DNA from: Clostridia bacterium
Lineage (GTDB): Bacteria; Bacillota; Clostridia; Christensenellales; UBA1242
DNA length: 6,499 nucleotides
Direction: 5' to 3'
Assembly (NCBI GenBank): GCA_023228225.1
Contig: JALOBO010000077.1
Coordinates: 1 to 6,499, forward strand
This document shows positions 1 through 5,537 of this stretch, piece by piece. Position numbers and translations under genes: made by a program. The notes below the pieces were generated by a model. That model was not told where the DNA came from. It was given only the letters and a program-made list of their open reading frames with translations, and did no database searches. Numbering within the stretch: position 1 is the first letter of the stretch; the number at the start of each line of letters is the position of its first letter.

Positions 1-2587
1 ATCCCAATGGTGTTGTCAAGGATGCAATTTGAGCGCCTTGTTTAAACATGTCAGTTTCTACAAAATCACTAATTGCTTTAGATGCTGATTTCGAACTGCC
101 AATAAACATATCATATAGCGAATCTTGCTGATTAGTTTGTTGACTTTTTTGATATTCATCTAATTGCACTTGACTCATTGATTTGAAAATCTGGGCAATA
201 CTGTCAGGATTCATTTTTAATGATTCCGTATTTGACAATTTGATACCGCTTTTAGTATCACCATAGTTAAGATAGGTTTCTTTTCCACTAGTTAACGCAT
301 CATATTCAGATTTAGCAATATTTGCCAATTCCGCGTCACTTAATGATTTCACATTGCCTTTTTCGTCAGCAACCAAAAGACTATATCCACTATCGGTTAA
401 ATTTTGCTGTAATGCAGTTTGCGATGCTATTCTTTTTTCTGATTCGGATTCAGCACTCATTCTATCTAAATTATCGCCGACAAATGTTTTACCTGAAGAA
501 TCAACAATCAAGAACTGAGGGTCGTAATAACCGCTTAATAGTTCGTTTTTACGTTGTTCTGGCGTTGTTGTGTCATAATCAAGTCCCAATGATTTGCTGA
601 TATCAAATGCATCCAATTCTTTATTAGTAACTGTAAAGCCCAAACTATCAGTTTGTGCATATTTAGTTGGCACATTCGTAAAAGTGCTTTTGTCTTGTGC
701 GCGTGCTATACGGTCTGCCTCTTTACCAGTAGCAAATAGATATGTATTTTTTATTAAATTACCGCTATCGTCATAATCATGCGCGATTGCATAAGGTATT
801 GCATCTTCGCCGAGATAACCCCGTATTTGGTCCGAAGTTACATCTTGCAATGGTTTTGTGTCATATTGACCTGTTTTTGGATTATAAACCTCAGCAAATT
901 TTACATCTTTATCATAAAATTGATATCCTGGATTACTCCATTTATCTTTCAATTCTGCTTTTTGCGCACTAGTCAAATATTCGACATTATCACGAGGTTT
1001 ATTTGCTTCTACGTTGATTTTGCGTTCAGTTTCTAAATCTAATGTTGGTTTTCCAAATATGACTTTTGATATATCATCAGTGCCAAATGCTTCCAACATA
1101 CGATTAGAATCGACGTTCCCACTTTCATCCAATGCTTCGCTAAAACCAAGACCTGTATTCGAGGCATCGAATGCACTGCCTATGATTCCATCATACCAGC
1201 TTTCGTTTATGCCTTTTCGTGATAAATCTTTAGTTAATTCTGGTTTATCCAAATTTTTAGATGTTGATGTTAAAATATAATCGTTTATTGTGCCTTGGTC
1301 AGCCATGGTTTTTGCCGATGGAGTGTCAATCCATGACGTTTTACCCGAATAATCGATATCTTTGTTGCCTTTTACACCTCCGGTATTAAAATACAATAGT
1401 GGTTTTTCGCCGGCAATCTCGGAAATAACCAACGCATATGGAAATGCAGATTCGCCAAGATAACCTATATTCTCGCCTTTTTCATTGTAAAATTGAGTAG
1501 TTTTATCACTAAATGTTAAATCTGAATCCCCCAAAATATTGCGCGCTTCCTCAAGACTTGTCGGAAAATATAACCCGGCTCTATCTTCTTGCACCAAATC
1601 GGCAATATCTTGACTAGATATTTTACGTAATGTGGGGTCAGAGTCGTATTTAGAACCAATATTCGCATGTGACCAATTTTTATCACCAATATACGAATCG
1701 GCAGATTCACTTTTCTTTTTTGCAATAAATTCGGATGAACTCCGTTTAATTGTATCATCCGGATTATCAGGTTCAATTGTCCTTTGCCCGGAACCAGGTA
1801 AACTGCCTCCTATACCAATAGAATTAAATAGTAATCCACTTGATTGTATTGCAAACTTACTTGCGGAACTTTCTTTTTGCGGAATAACACTGCCTTTTTC
1901 AAAAATCAAACCTGAATTATCAGCAATACTAGAATCAGCAAAATAAGATGAATCATCCGAACTGTCTATCGCTTGTGAAATTATTTCTGAAGGTTGATAC
2001 GTAGGAGCGTATGTTCCACCAGTAATAGGATTGACATTTGTCGAAGGAGTAGACGAATATTTATCTGGAATAGAAGGAGTAGTTGCAGGAGGAGTATAAC
2101 TATCAGTAGAATCATCGCCACTATCGGAATACTCGCGTACGGGTCGCACTGTGCCGCCAGGCACTGGCACAGGCACGGTCTCCAGCGTTTGCCCTTGGCT
2201 TTCGGCATTTGCCATTTGTTGCGCAATAACCTCCGCCATATTTGTGGGTTGAGCTGGAGGAGTGTAACTACTATCATCATCTTGACCGCTGTAATTGACA
2301 AAATCTGGATTAATACCATCGTCTACAGGAGCCGGAGGCTCATACGCAGGACTAGCTTTTCCCCCTTCAGGAGTAGTAACTCCCGAAGGAATACCAGAAT
2401 ATTTATCAGGAACAGACGAAACAGGAGAAGGAGGCGTGTAACTACTATCATCTTGACCGCTATAATCAACAAAATCGGTAGCGGACGGCGGGGTGTCGTT
2501 TTTTTCCGACAAATAGGCTTCGTAATCCGCCGGACTGATACCAACAACACTACTGCCATCACTTGCGACATACTGATTATTACTCAT
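1..2587 (-). CDS. Very large repeat-containing phage protein, N-terminal 862 residues, 3' end outside window
   Basis: One frame stays open from ATG 2587-2585 to position 2, 862 codons; I checked every in-frame triplet and found no stop. The gene is cut by the window edge. TAA lies five codons upstream of the ATG; GTG and TTG sit three and four codons upstream as alternative starts. A weak ribosome site (GGTG, 2594-2597) is 6 nt before the ATG. Residues 1 to about 260 are rich in Pro, Ser, Asp, Thr and Tyr and hold degenerate repeats. From about residue 260 the protein becomes mixed alpha/beta, with a duplicated GYLGE(S/D)A(F/I)PYA module at residues 375 and 590. I see no signal peptide, membrane segment or known catalytic motif. 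Its size, disordered repetitive N-terminus and place beside a phage replication module suggest a virion-associated or internal ejected protein, but that is inference. The protein family is not recognised. Confidence 0.9.
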   Translation of the reverse strand, partial: MSNNQYVASDGSSVVGISPADYEAYLSEKNDTPPSATDFVDYSGQDDSSYTPPSPVSSVPDKYSGIPSGVTTPEGGKASPAYEPPAPVDDGINPDFVNYSGQDDDSSYTPPAQPTNMAEVIAQQMANAESQGQTLETVPVPVPGGTVRPVREYSDSGDDSTDSYTPPATTPSIPDKYSSTPSTNVNPITGGTYAPTYQPSEIISQAIDSSDDSSYFADSSIADNSGLIFEKGSVIPQKESSASKFAIQSSGLLFNSIGIGGSLPGSGQRTIEPDNPDDTIKRSSSEFIAKKKSESADSYIGDKNWSHANIGSKYDSDPTLRKISSQDIADLVQEDRAGLYFPTSLEEARNILGDSDLTFSDKTTQFYNEKGENIGYLGESAFPYALVISEIAGEKPLLYFNTGGVKGNKDIDYSGKTSWIDTPSAKTMADQGTINDYILTSTSKNLDKPELTKDLSRKGINESWYDGIIGSAFDASNTGLGFSEALDESGNVDSNRMLEAFGTDDISKVIFGKPTLDLETERKINVEANKPRDNVEYLTSAQKAELKDKWSNPGYQFYDKDVKFAEVYNPKTGQYDTKPLQDVTSDQIRGYLGEDAIPYAIAHDYDDSGNLIKNTYLFATGKEADRIARAQDKSTFTNVPTKYAQTDSLGFTVTNKELDAFDISKSLGLDYDTTTPEQRKNELLSGYYDPQFLIVDSSGKTFVGDNLDRMSAESESEKRIASQTALQQNLTDSGYSLLVADEKGNVKSLSDAELANIAKSEYDALTSGKETYLNYGDTKSGIKLSNTESLKMNPDSIAQIFKSMSQVQLDEYQKSQQTNQQDSLYDMFIGSSKSASKAISDFVETDMFKQGAQIASLTTPLG
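789..820 (-). repeat. Duplicated GYLGE-PYA module, copy 2
   Basis: This stretch encodes GYLGEDAIPYA at residues 590-600, 215 residues after copy 1, and is followed by TYLFATG. Only conservative changes separate it from copy 1 (S/D, F/I), which fits an old intragenic domain duplication. Confidence 0.6.
1434..1465 (-). repeat. Duplicated GYLGE-PYA module, copy 1
   Basis: This stretch encodes GYLGESAFPYA at residues 375-385 of the large protein. It matches positions 789-820 at most bases in the same frame. Both copies are followed by a hydrophobic strand and then a (L/T)YLFxTG-like segment (LLYFNTGG here), so the repeat unit is a domain and the 11 residues are its best conserved part. Confidence 0.6.
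1940..2476 (-). repeat. Degenerate ~57-residue Pro/Ser/Asp repeats in the large protein
   Basis: The motif (Q/D)DDSSYTPP recurs. Tyr of the motif falls at residues 50, 108, 164 and 215, spacings of 58, 56 and 51. Copies 1 and 2 share DFV(D/N)YSGQDD, and their DNA (2438-2476 and 2264-2305) is nearly identical apart from one 3-bp insertion. Copies 1 and 3 also share PDKYS (residues 60 and 174) and a GG-x4-P-x-Y-x-P segment (75 and 190), about 114 residues apart, or two periods. Copy 2 has lost these and carries a different insert. Copy 4 is only a SDDSSY remnant. The composition predicts a disordered, extended segment. Confidence 0.75.
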
Positions 2588-2678
2588 ATTTTTCACCAAT
2601 TATACAATTTATTGCAGTCCCCAAACTGATGCGTTCTCCCTCTGGAGAATTTCGCCAATTAGAGGCATAGTCAGTCAT
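2580..2678 (-). CDS. 32-residue ORF overlapping the start of the large gene
   Basis: This small ORF starts MTDYASNWRNSPEGER and ends IIGEKYE before TAA. It lies in a different frame from the large gene, and its last 8 nt overlap that gene's start (TATGAGTAA contains both ATG and TAA). An AAAGGTG ribosome site lies 9 nt before its ATG, better than the site of the large gene itself. The overlap suggests translational coupling, in which ribosomes ending here restart on the large gene. No family is recognised and the length allows no domain call. It could be a leader peptide, a small separate protein, or an N-terminal extension joined to the large protein by a +1 frameshift. That the ORF is translated is moderately supported; any function is unknown. 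Confidence 0.55.
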   Translation of the reverse strand: MTDYASNWRNSPEGERISLGTAINCIIGEKYE

Positions 2679-2687
2679 TTAAATTAA

Positions 2688-2694
2688 CACCTTT
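2688..2694 (-). promoter_or_regulatory. Ribosome binding site of the 32-residue ORF
   Basis: The minus strand reads AAAGGTG, 9 nt before ATG 2678-2676. Such a site before a 32-codon ORF is the main reason for calling that ORF a gene. Confidence 0.5.
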
Positions 2695-2772
2695 ACATTT
2701 CATACTCAGACATTTGATATCGGTATATTTAAAGCTAATGCAATATTAAAAAATAATTAAATAAAAATATAA

Positions 2773-2898
2773 TTATTTAATTTCAAAGAAAACTTTTGTT
2801 CCTTTTAAATTCTTTTCACCAAAAATCTTAAACCGATATCCATACAGTTTTTTCTTTTTAGCCAAAATGCGAATCAATTCAGCAGAACCAACAAACAT
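2773..2898 (-). CDS. 41-residue basic hypothetical protein
   Basis: The ORF runs from ATG 2898-2896 to TAA 2775-2773 and is the only long open stretch between the large gene and the divergent endonuclease gene. The product begins MFVGSAELIRILAKKKKLYG and ends KVFFEIK. It is strongly basic, with a predicted N-terminal helix (residues 4-17, ending in KKKK) followed by alternating strand-like residues (YGYRFKIFG, TKVFFEIK), which would suit a small nucleic-acid-binding or ribosome-associated fold. A TAA four codons upstream fixes the ATG as first possible start. No Shine-Dalgarno sequence is visible. It reads toward the 32-codon ORF 94 bp downstream and may share its transcript. No family is recognised. 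Confidence 0.5.
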   Translation of the reverse strand: MFVGSAELIRILAKKKKLYGYRFKIFGEKNLKGTKVFFEIK

Positions 2899-2940
2899 AT
2901 TTAAATGTTATGCCAATCTTTAATACAAATAAAATACCAC

Positions 2941-2948
2941 TATATAAA
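2941..2948 (+). promoter_or_regulatory. TATATAAA, -10-like element for a possible leaderless transcript
   Basis: TATATAAA ends 5 nt before ATG 2954. A sigma70-type -10 here would place the transcription start at or within a base or two of the ATG, and no ribosome site is present. No good -35 hexamer is seen; the expected position reads like TTTAAT. AT-rich DNA gives such boxes by chance. Confidence 0.35.
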
Positions 2949-2953
2949 CACAG

Positions 2954-3316
2954 ATGACAGCGAATACACCTCAATCACGAAAAGCAAAAGGACGACATCT
3001 TCAACAAAAAATACGCGATGATATCATAAATACATTTCAATTGACAGAAAACGACGTGAGGTCGACATCCATGGGGGCAAAAGGATGTGACATTTTACTA
3101 AGTGAAAACGCGCGAATAAATTTTCCATATGCAATCGAATGTAAATCACAAGAAAAATTTTCAATTCCGAGATGGTGGGAACAAACGGTAATAAATGCAA
3201 CAGAAGAAAACTTAACACCCCTATTAGTATTCAAACAATCGAGAAAAGACATAATGGTATGTCTAAAATGGAATGATTTTTTATCTTTATATAATAATCA
3301 AGTTAAAGAATCTTGA
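2954..3316 (+). CDS. Small phage PD-(D/E)XK endonuclease
   Basis: This 120-residue protein matches a widespread family of small phage PD-(D/E)XK nucleases, sometimes annotated as Holliday-junction-resolvase-like. The N-terminus is basic (SRKAKGRHLQQKIRDDI), followed by the conserved DVRSTSMGAKGCDILLS block. The likely metal-binding residues are Asp46 in GCD and Glu62-x-Lys64 in FPYAIECKSQEKF, with WWEQ at 74-77. The length is normal for the family and the protein looks complete. An in-frame TAA just upstream leaves ATG 2954 as the natural start. It is divergent from the 41-residue gene, and its last 14 nt overlap the convergent gene at 3303. In phages such enzymes are thought to cut branched or recombining DNA; the substrate here is not shown. 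Confidence 0.85.
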   Translation: MTANTPQSRKAKGRHLQQKIRDDIINTFQLTENDVRSTSMGAKGCDILLSENARINFPYAIECKSQEKFSIPRWWEQTVINATEENLTPLLVFKQSRKDIMVCLKWNDFLSLYNNQVKES

Positions 3317-3318
3317 TT
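3296..3318. terminator. Inverted repeat at the convergent gene ends, possible bidirectional terminator
   Basis: AATCAAG (3296-3302) and CTTGATT (3312-3318) form a perfect 7-bp stem around a 9-nt loop that sits exactly over the overlapping stop codons of the two convergent genes. The plus-strand side runs into TTTTAAT. The stem has only two G:C pairs, so intrinsic termination would be weak. Confidence 0.35.
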
Positions 3319-3593
3319 TTAATACATTTAGGGTCAACACCTATCAATTTACGCAATTGATGATTCATATTATTCGCATATTTCAATTTTATAATTTTCG
3401 TATTAGTCGGGGAAAATCCTTTTGCTTTATCTATGCGAACTATGCGCGCGCCTGCTTCATAGCCATTTGCATAAACCCACTTCTGGAATGGTTCAAATGA
3501 TTTCCACGAATTACATACATCTATATTAGGTCTACGGCACATTGTATCATAAACATTCTTTAATGTTTTAACCATATTATCATTGCATTGCAT
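3303..3593 (-). CDS. HNH/homing-associated type DNA-binding protein, degenerate
   Basis: With the ATG at 3593 the protein has 96 residues. A GTG at 3644 would add 17 residues, but the TATAAAT element 6 nt before ATG 3593 favours the shorter form. The core reads CNSWKSFEPFQKWVYANGYEA, then RIVRIDKAKGFSPTN. This fits the known pattern W-x2-F-x2-F-x2-W-x3-NGY, then I-x-R-I-D and G-(Y/F)-S-P-x-N, found in phage homing-endonuclease-associated and AP2-like DNA-binding proteins. The tail (KYANNMNHQLRKLI) resembles the usual asparagine-rich region after that motif. No HNH catalytic triad is visible and the expected C-R-W after SP-x-N is replaced by T-K-I, so it may only bind DNA or be a decayed homing gene. 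It overlaps the endonuclease gene convergently by 14 nt. Confidence 0.6.
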   Translation of the reverse strand: MQCNDNMVKTLKNVYDTMCRRPNIDVCNSWKSFEPFQKWVYANGYEAGARIVRIDKAKGFSPTNTKIIKLKYANNMNHQLRKLIGVDPKCIKIKIL

Positions 3594-3599
3594 TGTTAT

Positions 3600-3606
3600 A
3601 TTTATA
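3600..3606 (-). promoter_or_regulatory. TATAAAT, -10-like element before the homing-type gene
   Basis: The minus strand carries TATAAAT ending 6 nt before ATG 3593, with no Shine-Dalgarno sequence between. The layout is nearly the same as at the 2954 gene and supports the shorter start. A chance match is possible in this AT-rich gap. Confidence 0.35.
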
Positions 3607-3683
3607 TGTTTGTATTTCTTAATAAAGATATTTAACCACAACACTTTTATAAATTAAAATGTCTTTATTAATGATTGTTGCGA

Positions 3684-3696
3684 TATATTTATATAT
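3684..3696 (+). promoter_or_regulatory. TATA-rich element directly before the 123-residue gene
   Basis: TATATTTATATAT ends 3 nt before ATG 3700. No ribosome binding site exists between it and the ATG. The exact -10 hexamer cannot be chosen, because several overlapping choices give transcription starts from the ATG to a few bases inside it. Confidence 0.3.
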
Positions 3697-3699
3697 CAC

Positions 3700-4071
3700 A
3701 TGTCATTTACACGATTAAGACGGTCTTCAATTTATCCAAAAGTAATACAAATATATGAACAAGTAAAAAATGAAAATTTCTATTCAAAACAAGTAGGATT
3801 ATCACATACAGATATCAGTGCATTAAAAAATAACGGATATATAATAAATGTCATTGGCACAAACGGTCATAAACAGAATGTAACTATCACTAGCCCAACA
3901 CATACAACATATAAAGTTAAATTATATCATTTGACACAACGAACAATCGATATTGTAGTCGAAGATATACGACGAAATTACGAAAAAAAGGAACAAGAAG
4001 ATAAAATCATAACTGAATCAATTTCTGATAATCCGCCTGTTCTTTCTGATACACTTGTTCAAAATCAATAG
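3700..4071 (+). CDS. 123-residue protein, possible winged-helix DNA-binding domain
   Basis: No family is firmly recognised. Residues 13-63 read like a winged helix-turn-helix: a helix (VIQIYEQVKNE), a short link (NFYSKQV), a second helix ending in SALKNNGYI, and a beta hairpin with a GTNGHK turn leading to NVTIT. The SALKNNGYI-type helix followed by a strand-turn-strand is typical of a recognition helix plus wing. Residues 71-95 (YKVKLYHLTQRTIDIVVEDI) look like further strand and helix, and the tail is polar, charged and probably disordered. The N-terminus is basic (RLRRSS). A local regulator is one possibility, but the structure is inferred by eye. The last 21 codons lie antisense to the 3' end of the exonuclease gene, a 65-nt overlap. 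The gene has no visible Shine-Dalgarno sequence. Confidence 0.65.
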   Translation: MSFTRLRRSSIYPKVIQIYEQVKNENFYSKQVGLSHTDISALKNNGYIINVIGTNGHKQNVTITSPTHTTYKVKLYHLTQRTIDIVVEDIRRNYEKKEQEDKIITESISDNPPVLSDTLVQNQ

Positions 4072-4987
4072 ATTTCAATATGGATGAATCATATATGCCA
4101 CCATATGGAGATTTCCAAACAATAAATTCATTTTCAACATCTATATCAACTATATCCCACGGTAAAATATATGGATTGAACACGTGATAATCACAATCCG
4201 TCTGAATACAAGTATCATCAAATTGCAATGGATATAAATTACATTTGAATCTACCATCAGCGTATTCACAATGCAAACATGTTCTACAGTTCACTAACGG
4301 AATATTTTTATGATAACACAATCCTTTATAATCACAAAACATACATTCTTTTGAATTTTCAGACGAACCGTGCTTTCCTATAAATAATGGTGGAATATCA
4401 TTGGAATTTACAATATGTTTCGCCCGACTAAGAGCTGAAACAGCGACATCAGCATCATATTTAACCCATTCCGTATAAATTTCATCGGTTTCTTTACATA
4501 CCACTACATACAATCCGATATTTAATTTAGCCCAATGCATATATACATTCATCTGAATATAATGAATTGGCTTTTCAATTTTAATACCTTTTTCTTTAAG
4601 TGATTTGAAACTTTTCGTATTAGATGTTTTAAATTCAAGCAAGACTTTCTCATTTGGATATTCGGAAAATCCAATAGCAATGCCATCACAAGACCCGGAA
4701 ATAATAGGACAATCAGGTTCAACGAAATGCGATTGTATAGTCAGAATAGTTACACCTATGTTTTTCAAATCTTCAATAATACGAGGTTCTTGAACATTTC
4801 CACTTTGAAATAATCGTAGCATACGTCCATTGGTAGACGACAGGGGAATTGCCGCATGATGTAATCCTAGCCAAAGCGCGCGGTCACAAGATAACCCCAA
4901 TTGAGACGCACCCAAATGTGGGCGAACCCAACTTTTTCCGTATATATCAATGTAACTTTGATATATTTCATCAGTAACAGAAATCAT
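4007..4987 (-). CDS. Cas4/RecB-like PD-(D/E)XK exonuclease with extra cysteine cluster
   Basis: This 326-residue protein has the core of the RecB/Cas4/lambda-exonuclease nuclease class. LGASQLGLSCDRALW is at 25-39, Asp101 in SCDGIAIG, Glu118-x-Lys120 in LLEFKTS, and Gln145-x3-Tyr149 in QMNVYM, the QxxxY motif of this class. Cys34 together with Cys215, Cys218 and Cys224 matches the 4Fe-4S arrangement of Cas4/AddB-type nucleases. A second cluster follows (NCRTCLHC, then Cys249, Cys260, Cys265 and His268), probably a zinc ribbon. By family it should degrade DNA ends to make single strands for recombination. It is the third gene after the ATPase and the DUF669 protein, 29 bp downstream of the latter. 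ATG 4987 is the first usable start after an in-frame TAG at 5014-5012. No ribosome site is present; the leader is a T-rich tract. Confidence 0.85.
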   Translation of the reverse strand: MISVTDEIYQSYIDIYGKSWVRPHLGASQLGLSCDRALWLGLHHAAIPLSSTNGRMLRLFQSGNVQEPRIIEDLKNIGVTILTIQSHFVEPDCPIISGSCDGIAIGFSEYPNEKVLLEFKTSNTKSFKSLKEKGIKIEKPIHYIQMNVYMHWAKLNIGLYVVVCKETDEIYTEWVKYDADVAVSALSRAKHIVNSNDIPPLFIGKHGSSENSKECMFCDYKGLCYHKNIPLVNCRTCLHCEYADGRFKCNLYPLQFDDTCIQTDCDYHVFNPYILPWDIVDIDVENEFIVWKSPYGGIYDSSILKSIDFEQVYQKEQADYQKLIQL

Positions 4988-5016
4988 GATTAAAAAAAAT
5001 AAAAAGGATACCTAGT

Positions 5017-5511
5017 TTACTGTGCGGGTTTTCCCCACATGTTTTGAAGTGGGTCAACGGCAGGAGAGGGTGAGGCAGTCTTCGTAGTTGTAGTAGGTTG
5101 GTATGAAATAGCAGATTCAATTTTACTCCATCCATTAATTACGTTCTTTGGTTTGAAACCCGGTGATTCATCGATTCCAACATGAATAATACATGGTTTA
5201 TTATACAACTCCTCGGTTGTTGAAATCAAACCACTAAGCCCGGTTGCTTCACACATTTCACGCAGATATTTATCGGCAAATGCTTTTGTTACTGGGTTCT
5301 TATTCCAATAATGGAGCATAAAAAACACAACATTACCTTCATATTCACCATCTAAAATTTTCCACCGCATATTGCTATACTGATTTTCTGGATTGCTTTG
5401 CGACACAACGACTTTATCAGAAACCAACGCGGCTGTATAATCACCAATCGGTACATACCTAACACATGATTTCGTAGGTTCTTGAGTAGTATCAAACATT
5501 ACGATTGTCAT
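5017..5511 (-). CDS. DUF669 family protein, probable single-stranded-DNA-binding partner
   Basis: This 164-residue protein fits the phage DUF669 family. It has VPIGDYTAALVSDK at 20-33, MRWKILDGEYEGNVVFFMLHYW at 48-69, an NP at 72-73, REMCEATGL in the middle, and ELYNKPCIIHVGI followed by a KPKN-INGW end. The strand-rich central region and the family's usual place beside phage recombination genes suggest an OB-fold single-strand binding role; biochemical proof for the family is limited. The C-terminus (about 135-164) is Pro/Ser/Thr-rich and likely disordered, ending NMWGKPAQ without the acidic tip of bacterial SSB. The start at M1 rather than M5 is supported by AGGAG 8 nt upstream. The gene sits 26 bp after the ATPase gene and 29 bp before the exonuclease gene. 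Confidence 0.85.
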   Translation of the reverse strand: MTIVMFDTTQEPTKSCVRYVPIGDYTAALVSDKVVVSQSNPENQYSNMRWKILDGEYEGNVVFFMLHYWNKNPVTKAFADKYLREMCEATGLSGLISTTEELYNKPCIIHVGIDESPGFKPKNVINGWSKIESAISYQPTTTTKTASPSPAVDPLQNMWGKPAQ

Positions 5512-5519
5512 AATATATT

Positions 5520-5524
5520 CTCCT
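5520..5524 (-). promoter_or_regulatory. Shine-Dalgarno of the DUF669 gene
   Basis: AGGAG on the minus strand lies 8 nt before ATG 5511. It selects this start over the Met four codons later. Confidence 0.7.
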
Positions 5525-5537
5525 ATAATACTTATCT

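Noticed and set aside
322..1280. Several overlapping plus-strand ORFs of 60-92 residues
   Set aside because: All are antisense to the continuous minus-strand frame, overlap each other in different frames, and have unlikely, Phe/Tyr/Leu- and His-rich compositions.
1516..2571. Minus-strand ORFs at 1516-1776, 1981-2319 and 2323-2571
   Set aside because: They are alternate frames of the giant gene, with hydrophobic or low-complexity sequence and no ribosome sites.
1994..2629. Plus-strand ORF of 211 residues, rich in Arg and Ile
   Set aside because: It lies antisense to the repeat region of the giant gene. Its Arg/Ile-rich repetition is what the complement of Ser/Asp/Pro/Tyr repeats gives, and it has no domain.
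2630..2665. TTCTCC-CTCT-GGAGAA hairpin that looked like part of a tRNA or a terminator
   Set aside because: No cloverleaf can be completed, there is no T-run, and the stretch is coding in the 32-residue ORF (NSPEGE).
2717..2842. Inverted 9-mers GATATCGGT and ACCGATATC about 110 bp apart, considered as operator or attachment sites
   Set aside because: GATATC is itself a palindrome in AT-rich DNA and one copy lies inside the 41-residue ORF. The match is too short to separate from chance.
3024..3252. Two minus-strand ORFs opposite the small endonuclease
   Set aside because: They are shadows of a gene with clear family motifs and overlap each other in different frames.
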